Source: Parapedobacter deserti (GTDB lineage: Bacteria > Bacteroidota > Bacteroidia > Sphingobacteriales > Sphingobacteriaceae). From it: a stretch of DNA of 64,000 nt. A model generated the notes under the pieces. The model searched no databases. It had not been told where the DNA came from and saw only the letters and a program-made list of their open reading frames with translations. The translations under genes were made by a program, and so were the position numbers. Below, one piece after another: positions 8,566 to 18,722 of the stretch. The stretch covers positions 310,001-374,000 of the forward strand of contig NZ_JBHRTA010000008.1 of the NCBI RefSeq assembly GCF_042646065.1. Reading direction: 5' to 3'. Every line of letters starts with the position of its first letter. Position 1 is the stretch's first letter.

Positions 8566-10019
8566 AGAAGCTTAAAGACATACTCCATGGTATTCCGGTC
8601 CGCCAGGTCATCGGCAACCTGAACGTGGCGGTGAGCGAGCTGTGTTTTGACTCGCGCAATGCGTCGCCGGGGAGTATGTTTGTGGCGGTACGTGGTACCC
8701 ACACCGACGGTCATCGGTATATTGAGGTTGCCACCGCGCACGGCGCTGCTGTCGTGCTGTGCGAAGAATTACCCGATACAACGGATGATGCGGTTACCTA
8801 CATACAGGTAGATGACACCGCTTTTGCGTTGGGTGTTTCCGCCTCAAATTATTTCGGGAACCCCTCTACGAAACTTCGGCTAGTTGGGGTCACGGGCACC
8901 AATGGGAAGACGACGATTGCCACCCTGCTTTATAAACTGTTTCGAAACCTGGGTTATGAGGCCGGACTGCTTTCCACCATAAAAAATCAGGTGGGAGATC
9001 GCGTAGTAGCCGCTACCCACACAACACCGGACCCCGTGGCATTGAATAGGCTTTTGAACGAAATGGTGGAGGCGGGCTGTGATTATTGTTTTATGGAGGT
9101 AAGCTCGCATGCGGTTGTGCAACAGCGGATAGCGGGGCTCAACTTTGCCGGCGGGATCTTCTCCAATATCACACATGACCACCTTGATTTTCATCAGACG
9201 TTTGACAGATATATCAAAGCAAAAAAAATGTTCTTTGATGGACTTGACCGGTTCGCATTTGCCCTTTCTAATGCCGATGACAAAAACGGTGAGGTGATGC
9301 TGCAAAATACCTTTGCGCATAAAAGAACCTATGCAATCAAGAGCATAGCCGACTTCAAGGCTAAGATCATAGAAAGCCACTTCGACGGTATGCTGCTTTA
9401 CCTGGATGGCCATGAAGTGTGGGTAAAGCTAGTTGGCGGTTTCAATGCCTATAATATATTGGCGGTATACGGAGCGGCTATCCTTTTAGAACAGGAAACG
9501 ATGAAAGTGCTTACCGCCCTGAGCACAATCACCGGTGTCGAAGGCCGTTTTGAGACCGCAGTATCCCCGAAAGGGGTTGTCGGCATAGTGGATTATGCGC
9601 ACACCCCCCACGCCGTTCAGAATGTGCTCGAAACCATCAAGGATTTACGAAAGAACAAGGAACATGTCATTACCGTATTGGGGTGTGGCGGCGACCGTGA
9701 TAAAGCGAAACGGCCGCTGATGGCAGCGGTAGCGGTAAAAAACAGCGACAAAGTGATAATCACCTCTGACAATCCGCGCACCGAAGACCCCATACAGATT
9801 ATTAGAGATATGGAAGCAGGTGTTCCGGCAGACAAAATGCGAAATGTCTTTTCCATCGCGGACAGGCGTGAAGCCATACGAGCGGCATGTCACTTGGCCC
9901 AGCCAGGGGATATCGTATTGATTGCAGGCAAGGGGCATGAAAGTTATCAGGAAATCAATGGCCAACGGTATGATTTCAATGATAAGGAGATTTTGATCAG
10001 CACATTTAACGAACAATAG
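8562..10019 (+). CDS. murE: UDP-MurNAc-L-Ala-D-Glu--meso-diaminopimelate ligase
   Basis: A 485-residue Mur ligase. The ATP-binding loop is GVTGTNGKTT, followed by the substrate-binding motifs THTTPDP and MEVSSHAV, and the C-terminal domain holds DNPR at 403-406, the signature selecting meso-diaminopimelate rather than lysine. The cell wall is therefore predicted to be of the mDAP type, as usual for Bacteroidota. It adds the third residue of the stem peptide in the cytoplasm. ATGA overlap with ftsI shows translational coupling. Confidence 0.97.
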   Translation: MKKLKDILHGIPVRQVIGNLNVAVSELCFDSRNASPGSMFVAVRGTHTDGHRYIEVATAHGAAVVLCEELPDTTDDAVTYIQVDDTAFALGVSASNYFGNPSTKLRLVGVTGTNGKTTIATLLYKLFRNLGYEAGLLSTIKNQVGDRVVAATHTTPDPVALNRLLNEMVEAGCDYCFMEVSSHAVVQQRIAGLNFAGGIFSNITHDHLDFHQTFDRYIKAKKMFFDGLDRFAFALSNADDKNGEVMLQNTFAHKRTYAIKSIADFKAKIIESHFDGMLLYLDGHEVWVKLVGGFNAYNILAVYGAAILLEQETMKVLTALSTITGVEGRFETAVSPKGVVGIVDYAHTPHAVQNVLETIKDLRKNKEHVITVLGCGGDRDKAKRPLMAAVAVKNSDKVIITSDNPRTEDPIQIIRDMEAGVPADKMRNVFSIADRREAIRAACHLAQPGDIVLIAGKGHESYQEINGQRYDFNDKEILISTFNEQ

Positions 10020-10026
10020 CGCCCAT

Positions 10027-11274
10027 ATGTTATATTATCTATTCACTTGGATTGAACAATATATACACATCCCCGGAGCGGGTCTATTTCAATATATCTC
10101 GTTTCGGACAGCCATGGCAGTTATTGTATCGTTGGTCATTACCACCGGTTTTGGTAGTCGGTTGATCCGCATACTGCGAGCGAGGCAGGTAGGGGAGACC
10201 ATCCGGGATCTCGGACTTGAAGGCGAAAAGCAAAAACAGGGCACTCCAACGATGGGTGGTTTGATAATTATCGCAGGCATCATGGTGCCTACGTTGCTGT
10301 TTGCCAAATTGGATAACATTTACGTCGTCCTCATGATCGTTACGACAGTGTGGATGGGCACGATCGGTTTTATAGACGACTATATTAAGGTTTTCCGGAA
10401 AAATAAGGAAGGTTTAGCCGGCCGGTTCAAGATCGTTGGGCAAGTGGGGCTGGGAATCATCATCGCCTGTACGATGTACTTTCACCCGGATATCGTTGTG
10501 CGGGAGCCTGTGGTATACCCTAAACTTAGTGCAGCCGGTGCAGATATGCACGTGGAGCAAAGCACTGGAGAAAAATATTATACACGCGATGTAAAATCAA
10601 CCAAGACGAACATCCCTTTCTACAAGAATAATGAATTTGACTACGCTAAGGTGCTTAGTGTTTTTGGGCTGAACGGAACCACACTTACTTTTTTTGTCTT
10701 CTTGGTATTCACGGTTTTTATCGTTACAGCCGTATCAAATGGGGCAAACATTACCGATGGGATAGACGGGCTTGCTACCGGTACGTCTGCAACTATTGGC
10801 GGTACGCTCGCCATTCTGGCTTATGTATCGGGCAACGTTATTTTTTCCGACTACCTAAATATCATGTACATCCCTAACTCCGGCGAACTGGTGATTTTTG
10901 CCGGGGCGTTTGTAGGAGCCTGCACCGGATTCCTTTGGTATAACTCCTATCCCGCACAAGTGTTTATGGGCGATACGGGCAGCCTCACCATTGGGGGGAT
11001 TATCGCCGCATTCGCGGTGCTGATCCGTAAAGAATTGTTGATCCCTATGCTTTGCGGTGTTTTCCTCATTGAGCTCGTGTCAGTGATCATGCAGGTTTCT
11101 TATTTTAAGTATACGAAGAAAAAATTTGGCGAAGGGAAGCGTATTTTTAGGATGTCCCCTTTGCATCACCATTATCAAATGAAAGGCTACCACGAGGCAA
11201 AGATCGTCACGCGGTTTTGGATATTGGGCATTATACTGGCGATACTCACTATTGTAACATTGAAGGTAAGGTAA
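10027..11274 (+). CDS. mraY: Phospho-MurNAc-pentapeptide transferase
   Basis: A 415-residue polytopic membrane enzyme that attaches phospho-MurNAc-pentapeptide to undecaprenyl phosphate, forming lipid I. Conserved motifs are KQKQGTPTMGG, GFIDDYIKV, NGANITDGIDGLA (the DDxxD/NxxxD metal site region), YPAQVFMGDTGSL and SPLHHHYQMKG. It carries a Bacteroidota-typical insertion (about residues 155-200) in a periplasmic loop, which makes it longer than the E. coli enzyme (360 aa). The stop overlaps the murD start by 1 nt. Confidence 0.97.
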   Translation: MLYYLFTWIEQYIHIPGAGLFQYISFRTAMAVIVSLVITTGFGSRLIRILRARQVGETIRDLGLEGEKQKQGTPTMGGLIIIAGIMVPTLLFAKLDNIYVVLMIVTTVWMGTIGFIDDYIKVFRKNKEGLAGRFKIVGQVGLGIIIACTMYFHPDIVVREPVVYPKLSAAGADMHVEQSTGEKYYTRDVKSTKTNIPFYKNNEFDYAKVLSVFGLNGTTLTFFVFLVFTVFIVTAVSNGANITDGIDGLATGTSATIGGTLAILAYVSGNVIFSDYLNIMYIPNSGELVIFAGAFVGACTGFLWYNSYPAQVFMGDTGSLTIGGIIAAFAVLIRKELLIPMLCGVFLIELVSVIMQVSYFKYTKKKFGEGKRIFRMSPLHHHYQMKGYHEAKIVTRFWILGIILAILTIVTLKVR

Positions 11275-12644
11275 TGACGGCGATACCAACATACCACTAC
11301 CCCCAGCAGGGTAAACTTACCGTACTCGGTGCTGGTGAGAGCGGAGTCGGTACGGCGATTTTAGCGCAGCAAAAGGGTTTCGACGTGTGGGTGTCTGATA
11401 GCGGAATTATCGCAGAGCCATATAAGAGTCAATTGAGGACAGCAGGCATAGCCTTTGAAGAAGGTGCCCACACGGCGGATAAGATTTTGGCTTCCGATAT
11501 TGTGGTAAAAAGCCCGGGAATACCCAATACGGTTGCGATCGTGCGGCAATTGCGGGCGCAACGGATCCCGGTTATCGCTGAAATAGAGTTTGCGGCTCAG
11601 TACACCGACGCCAAACTGATCTGCATTACCGGTTCAAACGGCAAGTCTACGACTACTATGCTGACATGGCATATACTAAGCAGGGGCGGACTAAATGTTG
11701 GGTTAGCCGGGAACATCGGAAAAAGCTTTGCTTTGCAGGTAGCTACAGCCGATTATGATTATTATGTATTAGAATTGAGTAGTTTCATGCTTGACGATAT
11801 GGAATACTTTAGAGCTGATGTTGCCGTATTGCTCAATATTACGTCTGATCATCTCGACCGCTATGACTACAAGCTGGAAAATTATATTGATTCAAAATTC
11901 CGTATCATCAGAAACCAACGGGCGGACGACTTATTCATCTATTGCGCGGATGACCCACTCACGTTAGAAGGGCTGAAGAAACATAAGCCCTCGGCAAAAA
12001 CGCTCCCGATTAGTCTCATGCAACAGTTTGAAGCAGGAGCATATTTACAAGGAAACAATTTAGTGATTAATATACCACCCCAAGAACGATTTGTAATGGA
12101 CATTCATGAACTTTCTCTTCAAGGTAAACACAACGTATACAACAACATGGCCTCCGGATTGGTCGCCAAAGCGCAAGAGTTGCGCAACGCTTCCATGAAG
12201 GAAAGCATGGGCTCGTTTAAAAACATTCCTCACCGCCTTGAATTCGTGGCGTGCATCGCAGGGGTAAATTACATCAATGACTCCAAGGCAACCAATGTAA
12301 ACGCGGTATGGTATGCCCTTGAAAGCTTGGCACCGCAGATTGTGCTGATTATGGGTGGCGTGGATAAAGGGAATGACTATGAAATGTTACGGGATCTTGT
12401 CCGGACCAAAGTAAGGGCCATTGTGTGCATCGGTAAGGACAATTCACGGATATACGATTCGTTGGAAGAAGATGCCCAAATAATTGTAAATAGTTCGAGT
12501 ATGCGGGATGCCGTGGAAATTGCATCACACCTTGCAAAAAAGGGGGATACAGTGTTGCTGTCACCGGCGTGTGCCAGCTTCGATTGGTTTAAGAATTTTG
12601 AAGATCGAGGAGATCAGTTTAAAGAAGCGGTAATGAATTTGTGA
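11274..12644 (+). CDS. murD: UDP-MurNAc-L-alanine--D-glutamate ligase
   Basis: A Mur ligase of 456 residues from the ATG at 11274, which overlaps the mraY stop (TAATG). An open frame extends 19 codons upstream into mraY, but that part has no family resemblance. Rossmann-like N-terminus with VLGAGESGVGTAILA, ATP loop CITGSNGKSTTTM, LELSSFMLDDM, and INDSKATNVNAVWYAL in the C-terminal domain. It adds D-glutamate to UDP-MurNAc-L-Ala. The 130 bp to ftsW is the largest gap inside the mraZ-to-ftsQ part of the cluster. Confidence 0.96.
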   Translation: MTAIPTYHYPQQGKLTVLGAGESGVGTAILAQQKGFDVWVSDSGIIAEPYKSQLRTAGIAFEEGAHTADKILASDIVVKSPGIPNTVAIVRQLRAQRIPVIAEIEFAAQYTDAKLICITGSNGKSTTTMLTWHILSRGGLNVGLAGNIGKSFALQVATADYDYYVLELSSFMLDDMEYFRADVAVLLNITSDHLDRYDYKLENYIDSKFRIIRNQRADDLFIYCADDPLTLEGLKKHKPSAKTLPISLMQQFEAGAYLQGNNLVINIPPQERFVMDIHELSLQGKHNVYNNMASGLVAKAQELRNASMKESMGSFKNIPHRLEFVACIAGVNYINDSKATNVNAVWYALESLAPQIVLIMGGVDKGNDYEMLRDLVRTKVRAIVCIGKDNSRIYDSLEEDAQIIVNSSSMRDAVEIASHLAKKGDTVLLSPACASFDWFKNFEDRGDQFKEAVMNL

Positions 12645-12774
12645 TGGTTAGTTAGGAGTAGCGTGCGGATAAAGGGTAGGGAAAAGCGCGTTAAAAAAAG
12701 TTAAGTCAAACAACGATGGCTGGGGAAGCAGATGGCTGAAAAAGCTAATCGCCGACAGCCGGTAAGGAGGTAAA

Positions 12775-13950
12775 ATGGAACAGGCGTTTTCAAAGTTGAA
12801 AGGTGACCGATGGTTGTGGATTATTATCATCGTGTTGTCCGTTTGGTCACTGCTCGCAGTGTATAGTTCCGTGGGAACGTTGGCCTACAAGGAGGGCAAA
12901 GGCACGGAGGTATACCTTATCAAACATACGCTGCTGATCTTCGGCGGCTTTGCGTTGATGTATTTTTCCCATTTGCTGGATTACCGGTGGTATGCGGGTA
13001 TTTCTAAGGTGCTGATGATTATCACTATTCCGCTCCTTTTGTATACGCTGATCTTTGGAAATACGATCAATGAGGCCAACCGGTGGGTGACCATTCCGGT
13101 AATCAACCAGACGTTCCAGACATCCGATTTGGCAAAGCTGGCATTGATTACCTTTTTAGCCAGGACCCTGACGCGCAAGCAAGAAAACATCAAGGACGTC
13201 AAAAAGGCCTTTTTGCCCATCATGGGTTCGGTGTGCCTCATTTTTGTGCTGATCGCTCCGGCAAACCTTTCAACAGCGCTGTTGTTGTTTGGAGTAAGTG
13301 TGTTGTTGCTGATCATCGGACGCATCAGCATCAAACAGATTGCCTATGTATGCTTGGGCGTATTTGTATTGCTGGTGCTGGTGGTGTCGCTCGGGCCGCG
13401 TAGACAAACCTATATGTCACGTGTACAGACCTACATCAGTGGAGAGACAGCTGACGATGACAAATCGTTCCAGTCCGATCATGCAAAAATTGCCATTGCC
13501 ACCGGTGGGTTGTTTGGAAAAGGTCCCGGTAATAGCACACAACGGAACGTATTACCACACCCCTACTCAGACTTTATTTTTGCCATCATCGTCGAGGAGT
13601 ACGGCTTTGTTGGAGGCGTTGCCTTAGTATGCCTTTATGTGGCGCTGATGTTCAGGTGTATACGTATCGTCACACTCAGCCCGAAAGCCTTCGGAGCGCT
13701 GCTGGCCGCAGGGCTGGGATTCAGTCTCACGCTGCAGGCGCTTGGAAACATGGCCGTGGCCGTGGGGCTTGGTCCCGTAACGGGTATCCCATTGCCGTTG
13801 GTAAGCATGGGGGGGACATCCATACTGTTTACCAGCGTGGCGTTCGGGATTATTCTGAGTGTAAGCCGTAACATAGATGAGATGAAGGAAAAGGAAGGGG
13901 CCGTGTCAAGTAAAAAAGTAGTGGTTGGCGAAATCCCTGCGATGGGATAG
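12775..13950 (+). CDS. ftsW: SEDS peptidoglycan polymerase FtsW
   Basis: A 391-residue SEDS-family integral membrane protein with about ten hydrophobic helices. Typical signatures are ANRWVTIPVINQTFQTSDLAK, HPYSDFIFAIIVEEYGF and the C-terminal PLPLVSMGGTS. It polymerises lipid II at the septum together with FtsI. Upstream (12645-12774) is a short untranslated stretch with no clear promoter; a weak GGTAAGGAGG sits just before the ATG, a plausible ribosome binding site. Position between murD and murG is the standard dcw order. Confidence 0.96.
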   Translation: MEQAFSKLKGDRWLWIIIIVLSVWSLLAVYSSVGTLAYKEGKGTEVYLIKHTLLIFGGFALMYFSHLLDYRWYAGISKVLMIITIPLLLYTLIFGNTINEANRWVTIPVINQTFQTSDLAKLALITFLARTLTRKQENIKDVKKAFLPIMGSVCLIFVLIAPANLSTALLLFGVSVLLLIIGRISIKQIAYVCLGVFVLLVLVVSLGPRRQTYMSRVQTYISGETADDDKSFQSDHAKIAIATGGLFGKGPGNSTQRNVLPHPYSDFIFAIIVEEYGFVGGVALVCLYVALMFRCIRIVTLSPKAFGALLAAGLGFSLTLQALGNMAVAVGLGPVTGIPLPLVSMGGTSILFTSVAFGIILSVSRNIDEMKEKEGAVSSKKVVVGEIPAMG

Positions 13951-13984
13951 TATTAAGTATAAAAATGGACTAAGTAGGCAAGCG

Positions 13985-15100
13985 ATGGGCAGACGAATCA
14001 TCATCAGCGGCGGGGGCACCGGAGGGCATATATTCCCAGCGATAGCAATAGCTAATGCGCTGAAGCGTTTGGCGCCGGATACTGAACTTCTCTTTGTAGG
14101 GGCTAACGGAAGGATGGAGATGGATAAAGTGCCTGCCGCGGGGTACGCAATCGTTGGCTTGGACATTCAGGGAATCAACCGGAAATCATGGTGGAAGAAT
14201 CTGACCCTGCCCTTTAAACTATATAAGAGTATCACTAAGGCGAAGCAGATCGTCCGCGATTTCAAACCGGATGTGGCTGTGGGCGTAGGAGGGTATGCCT
14301 CCGGACCTTTACTTCATACCGCCGCACAGTTGGGCGTGCCTTGTCTTATTCAGGAGCAAAATTCGTATGCCGGCATTACAAACAAGCGTTTAGCAAATCA
14401 GGTTGCTAAAATATGCGTGGCTTTTGACGGCATGGAACGATTTTTCCCGAAAGGGAAAATCCTCTTCACAGGAAATCCCATCAGAAGGGAATCTGTAAAT
14501 GTCCGCAATAAGCGGTTTGAGGCAATTGAGTTGCTTAGCCTTTCTCCAAATAAAAAAACTATTCTTTTGACGGGCGGGAGCCTAGGGGCACGCACGTTGA
14601 ACGCTTGTATGCTGATCGGTTTGGACAAGTTGGCGGCAGCGGATATTCAGTTGGTATGGCAATGCGGCGAATACTATTATGACGAGCTGAAGCAAGCGAT
14701 AGGGAACAGATACGACGATAGGGTAAGGCTGAAGGCTTTTCTTCACCGAATGGATCTCGCCTATGCAGCCGCTGATGTCATTATTGCGCGAGCCGGTGCC
14801 GGCACCATTGCGGAGCTATGTGCGGTTGGCAAGCCCGTTATTTTGGTGCCCTCGCCCAATGTGGCGGAAGACCATCAAACCAAAAATGCGCAGGCTCTGG
14901 TAGATAAAGAGGCCGCATTAATGGTACGCGATGTCGAAGCACCGGACAAACTGATTGGTACCGCATTGGACTTGTTAAATAACCGGGCGATTTGCGACAC
15001 GTTGAAAACGAACATTAAGCAGCTGGCGGTTCTGGATGCCGATGAAGTGATCGCACGAGAGGTACTGAAGCTGGCGGAGCAGAAGCGAGTTAGTAAATAA
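13985..15100 (+). CDS. murG: UDP-GlcNAc--lipid I N-acetylglucosaminyltransferase
   Basis: A GT28-family enzyme of 371 residues from the ATG at 13985, where the canonical N-terminus RRIIISGGGTGGHIFPA begins; an upstream in-frame ATG at 13925 would overlap ftsW and add 20 unrelated residues. Other signatures are GVGGYASGPLL, LIQEQNSYAGITNK, LTGGSLGARTLN and IARAGAGTIAELCAVGKP (UDP-GlcNAc site). It converts lipid I to lipid II at the inner membrane face. It follows ftsW by 34 bp. Confidence 0.96.
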   Translation: MGRRIIISGGGTGGHIFPAIAIANALKRLAPDTELLFVGANGRMEMDKVPAAGYAIVGLDIQGINRKSWWKNLTLPFKLYKSITKAKQIVRDFKPDVAVGVGGYASGPLLHTAAQLGVPCLIQEQNSYAGITNKRLANQVAKICVAFDGMERFFPKGKILFTGNPIRRESVNVRNKRFEAIELLSLSPNKKTILLTGGSLGARTLNACMLIGLDKLAAADIQLVWQCGEYYYDELKQAIGNRYDDRVRLKAFLHRMDLAYAAADVIIARAGAGTIAELCAVGKPVILVPSPNVAEDHQTKNAQALVDKEAALMVRDVEAPDKLIGTALDLLNNRAICDTLKTNIKQLAVLDADEVIAREVLKLAEQKRVSK

Positions 15101-15142
15101 AGAATGATAGCTGGAAACTGATAACAAGACGCAAAGCGAAAG

Positions 15143-16498
15143 ATGAATATCGACAATATCAGGCAAGTATACCTTATCGGGATCGGCGGAATCGGCATGA
15201 GCGCCTTGGCGCGCTATTTTCGGCACCTGGGTTGCCTGGTGTGCGGATATGACAAAACGGAAACAACGCTGACCAAGCAGTTGGTGGCCGAAGGCATCCG
15301 GGTAAATTATGCAGATGACTTCACACTGATAGACGATTCGTTTAAGACGGTGGACGAACATACGTTACTTATCTATACACCCGCTGTGCCCAGCGATTTG
15401 CAGATCATGAATCAGTTTCAGCAACTGGGGCACCCTTTATTCAAGCGTTCGCAGGTGCTCGGACTGATCAGCCAAAGCAGATTCACAATCGCCGTTGCTG
15501 GTACACATGGCAAGACAACGACGTCGACGCTTATTGCCCATATACTGAAGGACAGCGGTTATGGCTGCTCTGCTTTCCTGGGAGGGATCAGCACCAACTA
15601 CAACAGCAACGTGTTATTTTCAGACAACGATATCATGGTGGTGGAAGCTGACGAATACGACAGATCGTTCCTGACGCTTTATCCCGACATTGCGGTGGTG
15701 ACGTCTGCTGATGCGGACCACCTGGATATTTACGGCGATAAAGACCACCTCCACGAGTCGTTCAACTTGTTTTTGAGCCAGCTGAGTAGCGGCGGAAAGC
15801 GGATTGTGAAAGATGGCCTGCCGTTTGAAGCCGATATCCGGTATTCGGCCGATGGTCCGGCCGATATTTATGCAGACCGTATACGCATTGAGAATGGGGC
15901 GTTTTATTTCAACTGCGTAACGGATGCCGGCACACTTGCGGATATACACCTCGGTGTACCGGGCAAACATAATGTGGAAAATGCTTTGGCCGCCATCGCT
16001 GTTGCTCGCCAGCTGGGAATTTCAGACGATAAAATCGCCAAGGCGTTGGCGTCATTCGCAGGGGTGCGACGCAGATTCGAATACCTCGTGAAGAACGCGG
16101 AAACCGTCTATATCGACGACTACGCGCACCATCCAGAGGAACTGAAAGCATTCCTGTCGGCGGTAAAGCAACTTTATCCGACGAAAAGACTGGCCGTTGT
16201 TTTTCAGCCACATCTATATAGCCGTACCAGGGACTTTGCCGATGATTTTGCTCAAGTGTTGTCGATCGCCGATACGTTGCTGCTTATGGATATCTACCCG
16301 GCAAGGGAGCTGCCAATAAACGGTGTGGATTCACGGATGTTATTAGAAAAAGTAGCGTTGGCAGACAAACATATCATGAATTTCGACGATGTGCTGGACT
16401 ACGTTAGACGGCACCGGCCGGAACTGCTGGTGACGGTCGGCGCGGGGGATATTGACTTATTGGTAGAACCTTTGCAAACAATACTCGAACATGCTTAG
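15143..16498 (+). CDS. murC: UDP-N-acetylmuramate--L-alanine ligase
   Basis: A 451-residue Mur ligase with VYLIGIGGIGMSALAR (UDP-binding N-domain), ATP loop VAGTHGKTTTST, VVEADEYDRSFL and YIDDYAHHPEELKAFL. It adds the first stem-peptide residue. It starts 42 bp after murG and its last 8 nt overlap ftsQ, pointing to coupled translation. The length is close to the usual 450-490. Confidence 0.97.
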   Translation: MNIDNIRQVYLIGIGGIGMSALARYFRHLGCLVCGYDKTETTLTKQLVAEGIRVNYADDFTLIDDSFKTVDEHTLLIYTPAVPSDLQIMNQFQQLGHPLFKRSQVLGLISQSRFTIAVAGTHGKTTTSTLIAHILKDSGYGCSAFLGGISTNYNSNVLFSDNDIMVVEADEYDRSFLTLYPDIAVVTSADADHLDIYGDKDHLHESFNLFLSQLSSGGKRIVKDGLPFEADIRYSADGPADIYADRIRIENGAFYFNCVTDAGTLADIHLGVPGKHNVENALAAIAVARQLGISDDKIAKALASFAGVRRRFEYLVKNAETVYIDDYAHHPEELKAFLSAVKQLYPTKRLAVVFQPHLYSRTRDFADDFAQVLSIADTLLLMDIYPARELPINGVDSRMLLEKVALADKHIMNFDDVLDYVRRHRPELLVTVGAGDIDLLVEPLQTILEHA

Positions 16499-17354
16499 GC
16501 GAATGTCATACCGATTCAACTGGCGCAATTTGCTGTATAGCACGATAAGCCTTTTGGTGCTTGCCGGATTGGTTCTGCTGATGAGCTTTATCCGCACAAA
16601 AAGCAGCGAGCAGGCGTGTTCGGGCGTAAAGATTGTTGTATTGGGAGAAGAGTCGTTCATTGAGCAGAAGGATATTGTTGCGATGCTGACGGAAAGGCAT
16701 GGCGAGCTGGAGGGACGTACACTCGAAACACTCCCGATCCACGAAATGGAAAGGGACTTACAGGAGGTGCCGTTTGTGCTTTCAGCGATGGTAACCATTG
16801 ACATGGACGGGCTGCTCACGGTACGTATTAAACAGCGAGAAGCCGTGGTCCGGGTTATCAACAACAACGGTCTTGATTTCTATATTGACCGGCATGGGCA
16901 AAAAATGCCTGTCTCGTTAAAATACGTGCCTAGGGTGCCGGTAGCGAACGGCCATATCTTAGAGCCCTACAATGGCTCCCTTGATAGTATAGAAAGCCAG
17001 ATTGTGAGGGATATATACAAGACCGCCCAATTTATCGGTGGTGACAGCATTTGGAATAGCCAAGTAGTCCAGCTGTACGTAAATGAACGCCAAGATATCG
17101 AACTCGTGCCCCGTGTCGGCAACCAGCAAATTATACTAGGCAATGCCGATTCACTGGAACGTAAGTTTGAAAGACTCATGTTGTTTTACAAAAAGATCGT
17201 ACCGAAAACAGGTATCGGAGCATATAAATCCGTGAACCTGAAGTTTGCGGGGCAGATCGTGTGCGAGCGGAATGAGCACTTCAAACCCGTGCCAAACCCG
17301 ACTATACAAGATACAGCTTATAATGGTTCAACAAATAGCATTAATACACAATAG
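16491..17354 (+). CDS. ftsQ: Cell division protein FtsQ/DivIB
   Basis: A 287-residue bitopic protein: short basic cytoplasmic N-terminus (MLRRMSYRFNWRN), one transmembrane helix at about residues 14-36, then a periplasmic POTRA-like region and FtsQ beta domain (VTIDMDGLLTVRIKQREAVVRV, IVPKTGIGAYKSVNLKF). It links the divisome to peptidoglycan synthesis. The ATG at 16491 overlaps murC; an alternative ATG at 16503 would remove four residues. Weakly conserved family, so identity rests on topology and position between murC and ftsA. Confidence 0.92.
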   Translation: MLRRMSYRFNWRNLLYSTISLLVLAGLVLLMSFIRTKSSEQACSGVKIVVLGEESFIEQKDIVAMLTERHGELEGRTLETLPIHEMERDLQEVPFVLSAMVTIDMDGLLTVRIKQREAVVRVINNNGLDFYIDRHGQKMPVSLKYVPRVPVANGHILEPYNGSLDSIESQIVRDIYKTAQFIGGDSIWNSQVVQLYVNERQDIELVPRVGNQQIILGNADSLERKFERLMLFYKKIVPKTGIGAYKSVNLKFAGQIVCERNEHFKPVPNPTIQDTAYNGSTNSINTQ

Positions 17355-17357
17355 TTT

Positions 17358-18704
17358 ATGAAAACACAAGTGACAACTGAAAGAGACTCCCCCATTGTCG
17401 TTGGGCTTGACATCGGTACCACTAAAATATGCGTAACCGTAGGGAGGAGGTCCGGTAGAAACAAGATTGAAATCCTGGGCGTCGGAAAGGCAGAATCGTC
17501 CGGCGTGAGCAGGGGTGTGGTAGCCAATATCCATAAGACAGTAAACAGCATTATGCAGGCGGTTGAAGAGGCCGGTGCCCAGTCCAATGTTGATATTAAG
17601 GTTGTAAATGTAGGTATAGCTGGTCAGCATATCAAAAGTATCCAACATCGGGGTATTCTCACCCGGCGGGACGATAACGAGATCAGCCGCCATGACATTG
17701 AACGGTTGATCGAAGACATGTATAAATTGGTGCTCCCTCCCGGTGAGGAAATTATCCATGTGCTTCCGCAGGAATTCACCATCGACAACGAACCCGGTAT
17801 CAAGGATCCAATCGGCATGGCGGGCCGGAGGATGGAGGCAAACTTCCACATTATTTCCGGGCACGTAAGTGCCATCAAGAACATCAAAAAATGCATTGAC
17901 AACGCGTCGTTGGAAGTTCAAGACCTGATTCTTGAGCCCCTCGCTTCGTCTGAAGCTGTACTTGACGAAGCGGATAAAGATGCGGGGGTGGTACTCGTGG
18001 ATATCGGTGGCGGAACCACCGACGTGGCCATCTTTCACGAAGGAATCATCCGCCACACCGCTGTCATTCCACTGGGCGGTAATATTGTAACGGAAGATAT
18101 CAAGCAAGGGTGCTCCGTGTTGCGCAATCAGGCAGAACTGCTGAAGATCCGCTTTGGGTCGGCCCTTGCCGACGAGAATAAAGAAAATGAGGTCATTTGC
18201 GTGCCGGGGCTTAGAGGACGCGATCCAAAAGAAATTTCGGTAAAAAATCTGGCGTATATCATTCAGGCGCGGATGGAGGAAATCATCGAGCACGTATATT
18301 ATGAGATTAAGTCTTCTGGTTATGAAAATAAGCTTATCGGCGGTATCGTGATCACCGGCGGAGGCGCGCAGCTAAGGCACCTCGTGCAGCTCGTCGAGTA
18401 CATCACCGGCATCGACTGCCGAATCGGCTTCCCAAACGAGCACCTCGCCAAAAACGAGGTGCTACCTAAAACCAGCTATGATGAACTGAAGAGTCCATTG
18501 TATGCTACAGGCATCGGGTTGCTGATTAAAGGTATACAGGCGGAAGAGGAACAAGGCGAGCTGATGGAACGAAAGAGTCCGCAGGTATCACTAAAAGATA
18601 TAACTGAAAAGGGATATAAGGAAAAAGGGCTCTTCAAATGGTTCCGGGATATCATTAAAGATGGCAACGAATTCGACGATGATAGCTATCTCGGAAAGAA
18701 ATAA
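17358..18704 (+). CDS. ftsA: Cell division protein FtsA
   Basis: A 448-residue actin-fold ATPase: phosphate 1 motif VVGLDIGTTKICVTVG, SHS2/1C subdomain in residues about 85-165, phosphate 2 motif VVLVDIGGGTTDVAIF and adenosine motif GGIVITGGGAQLRHL. It tethers FtsZ filaments to the membrane through a C-terminal amphipathic segment, seen here as GLFKWFRDIIKDG. It starts 3 bp after ftsQ. A long antisense open frame on the other strand is a shadow caused by the codon usage. Confidence 0.97.
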   Translation: MKTQVTTERDSPIVVGLDIGTTKICVTVGRRSGRNKIEILGVGKAESSGVSRGVVANIHKTVNSIMQAVEEAGAQSNVDIKVVNVGIAGQHIKSIQHRGILTRRDDNEISRHDIERLIEDMYKLVLPPGEEIIHVLPQEFTIDNEPGIKDPIGMAGRRMEANFHIISGHVSAIKNIKKCIDNASLEVQDLILEPLASSEAVLDEADKDAGVVLVDIGGGTTDVAIFHEGIIRHTAVIPLGGNIVTEDIKQGCSVLRNQAELLKIRFGSALADENKENEVICVPGLRGRDPKEISVKNLAYIIQARMEEIIEHVYYEIKSSGYENKLIGGIVITGGGAQLRHLVQLVEYITGIDCRIGFPNEHLAKNEVLPKTSYDELKSPLYATGIGLLIKGIQAEEEQGELMERKSPQVSLKDITEKGYKEKGLFKWFRDIIKDGNEFDDDSYLGKK

Positions 18705-18722
18705 TTTTCAACAATTGCCATT

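Noticed and set aside
17328..18293. Long minus-strand open frame opposite ftsA
   Set aside because: Antisense shadow of ftsA; the ftsA translation is convincing and the reverse frame is not.
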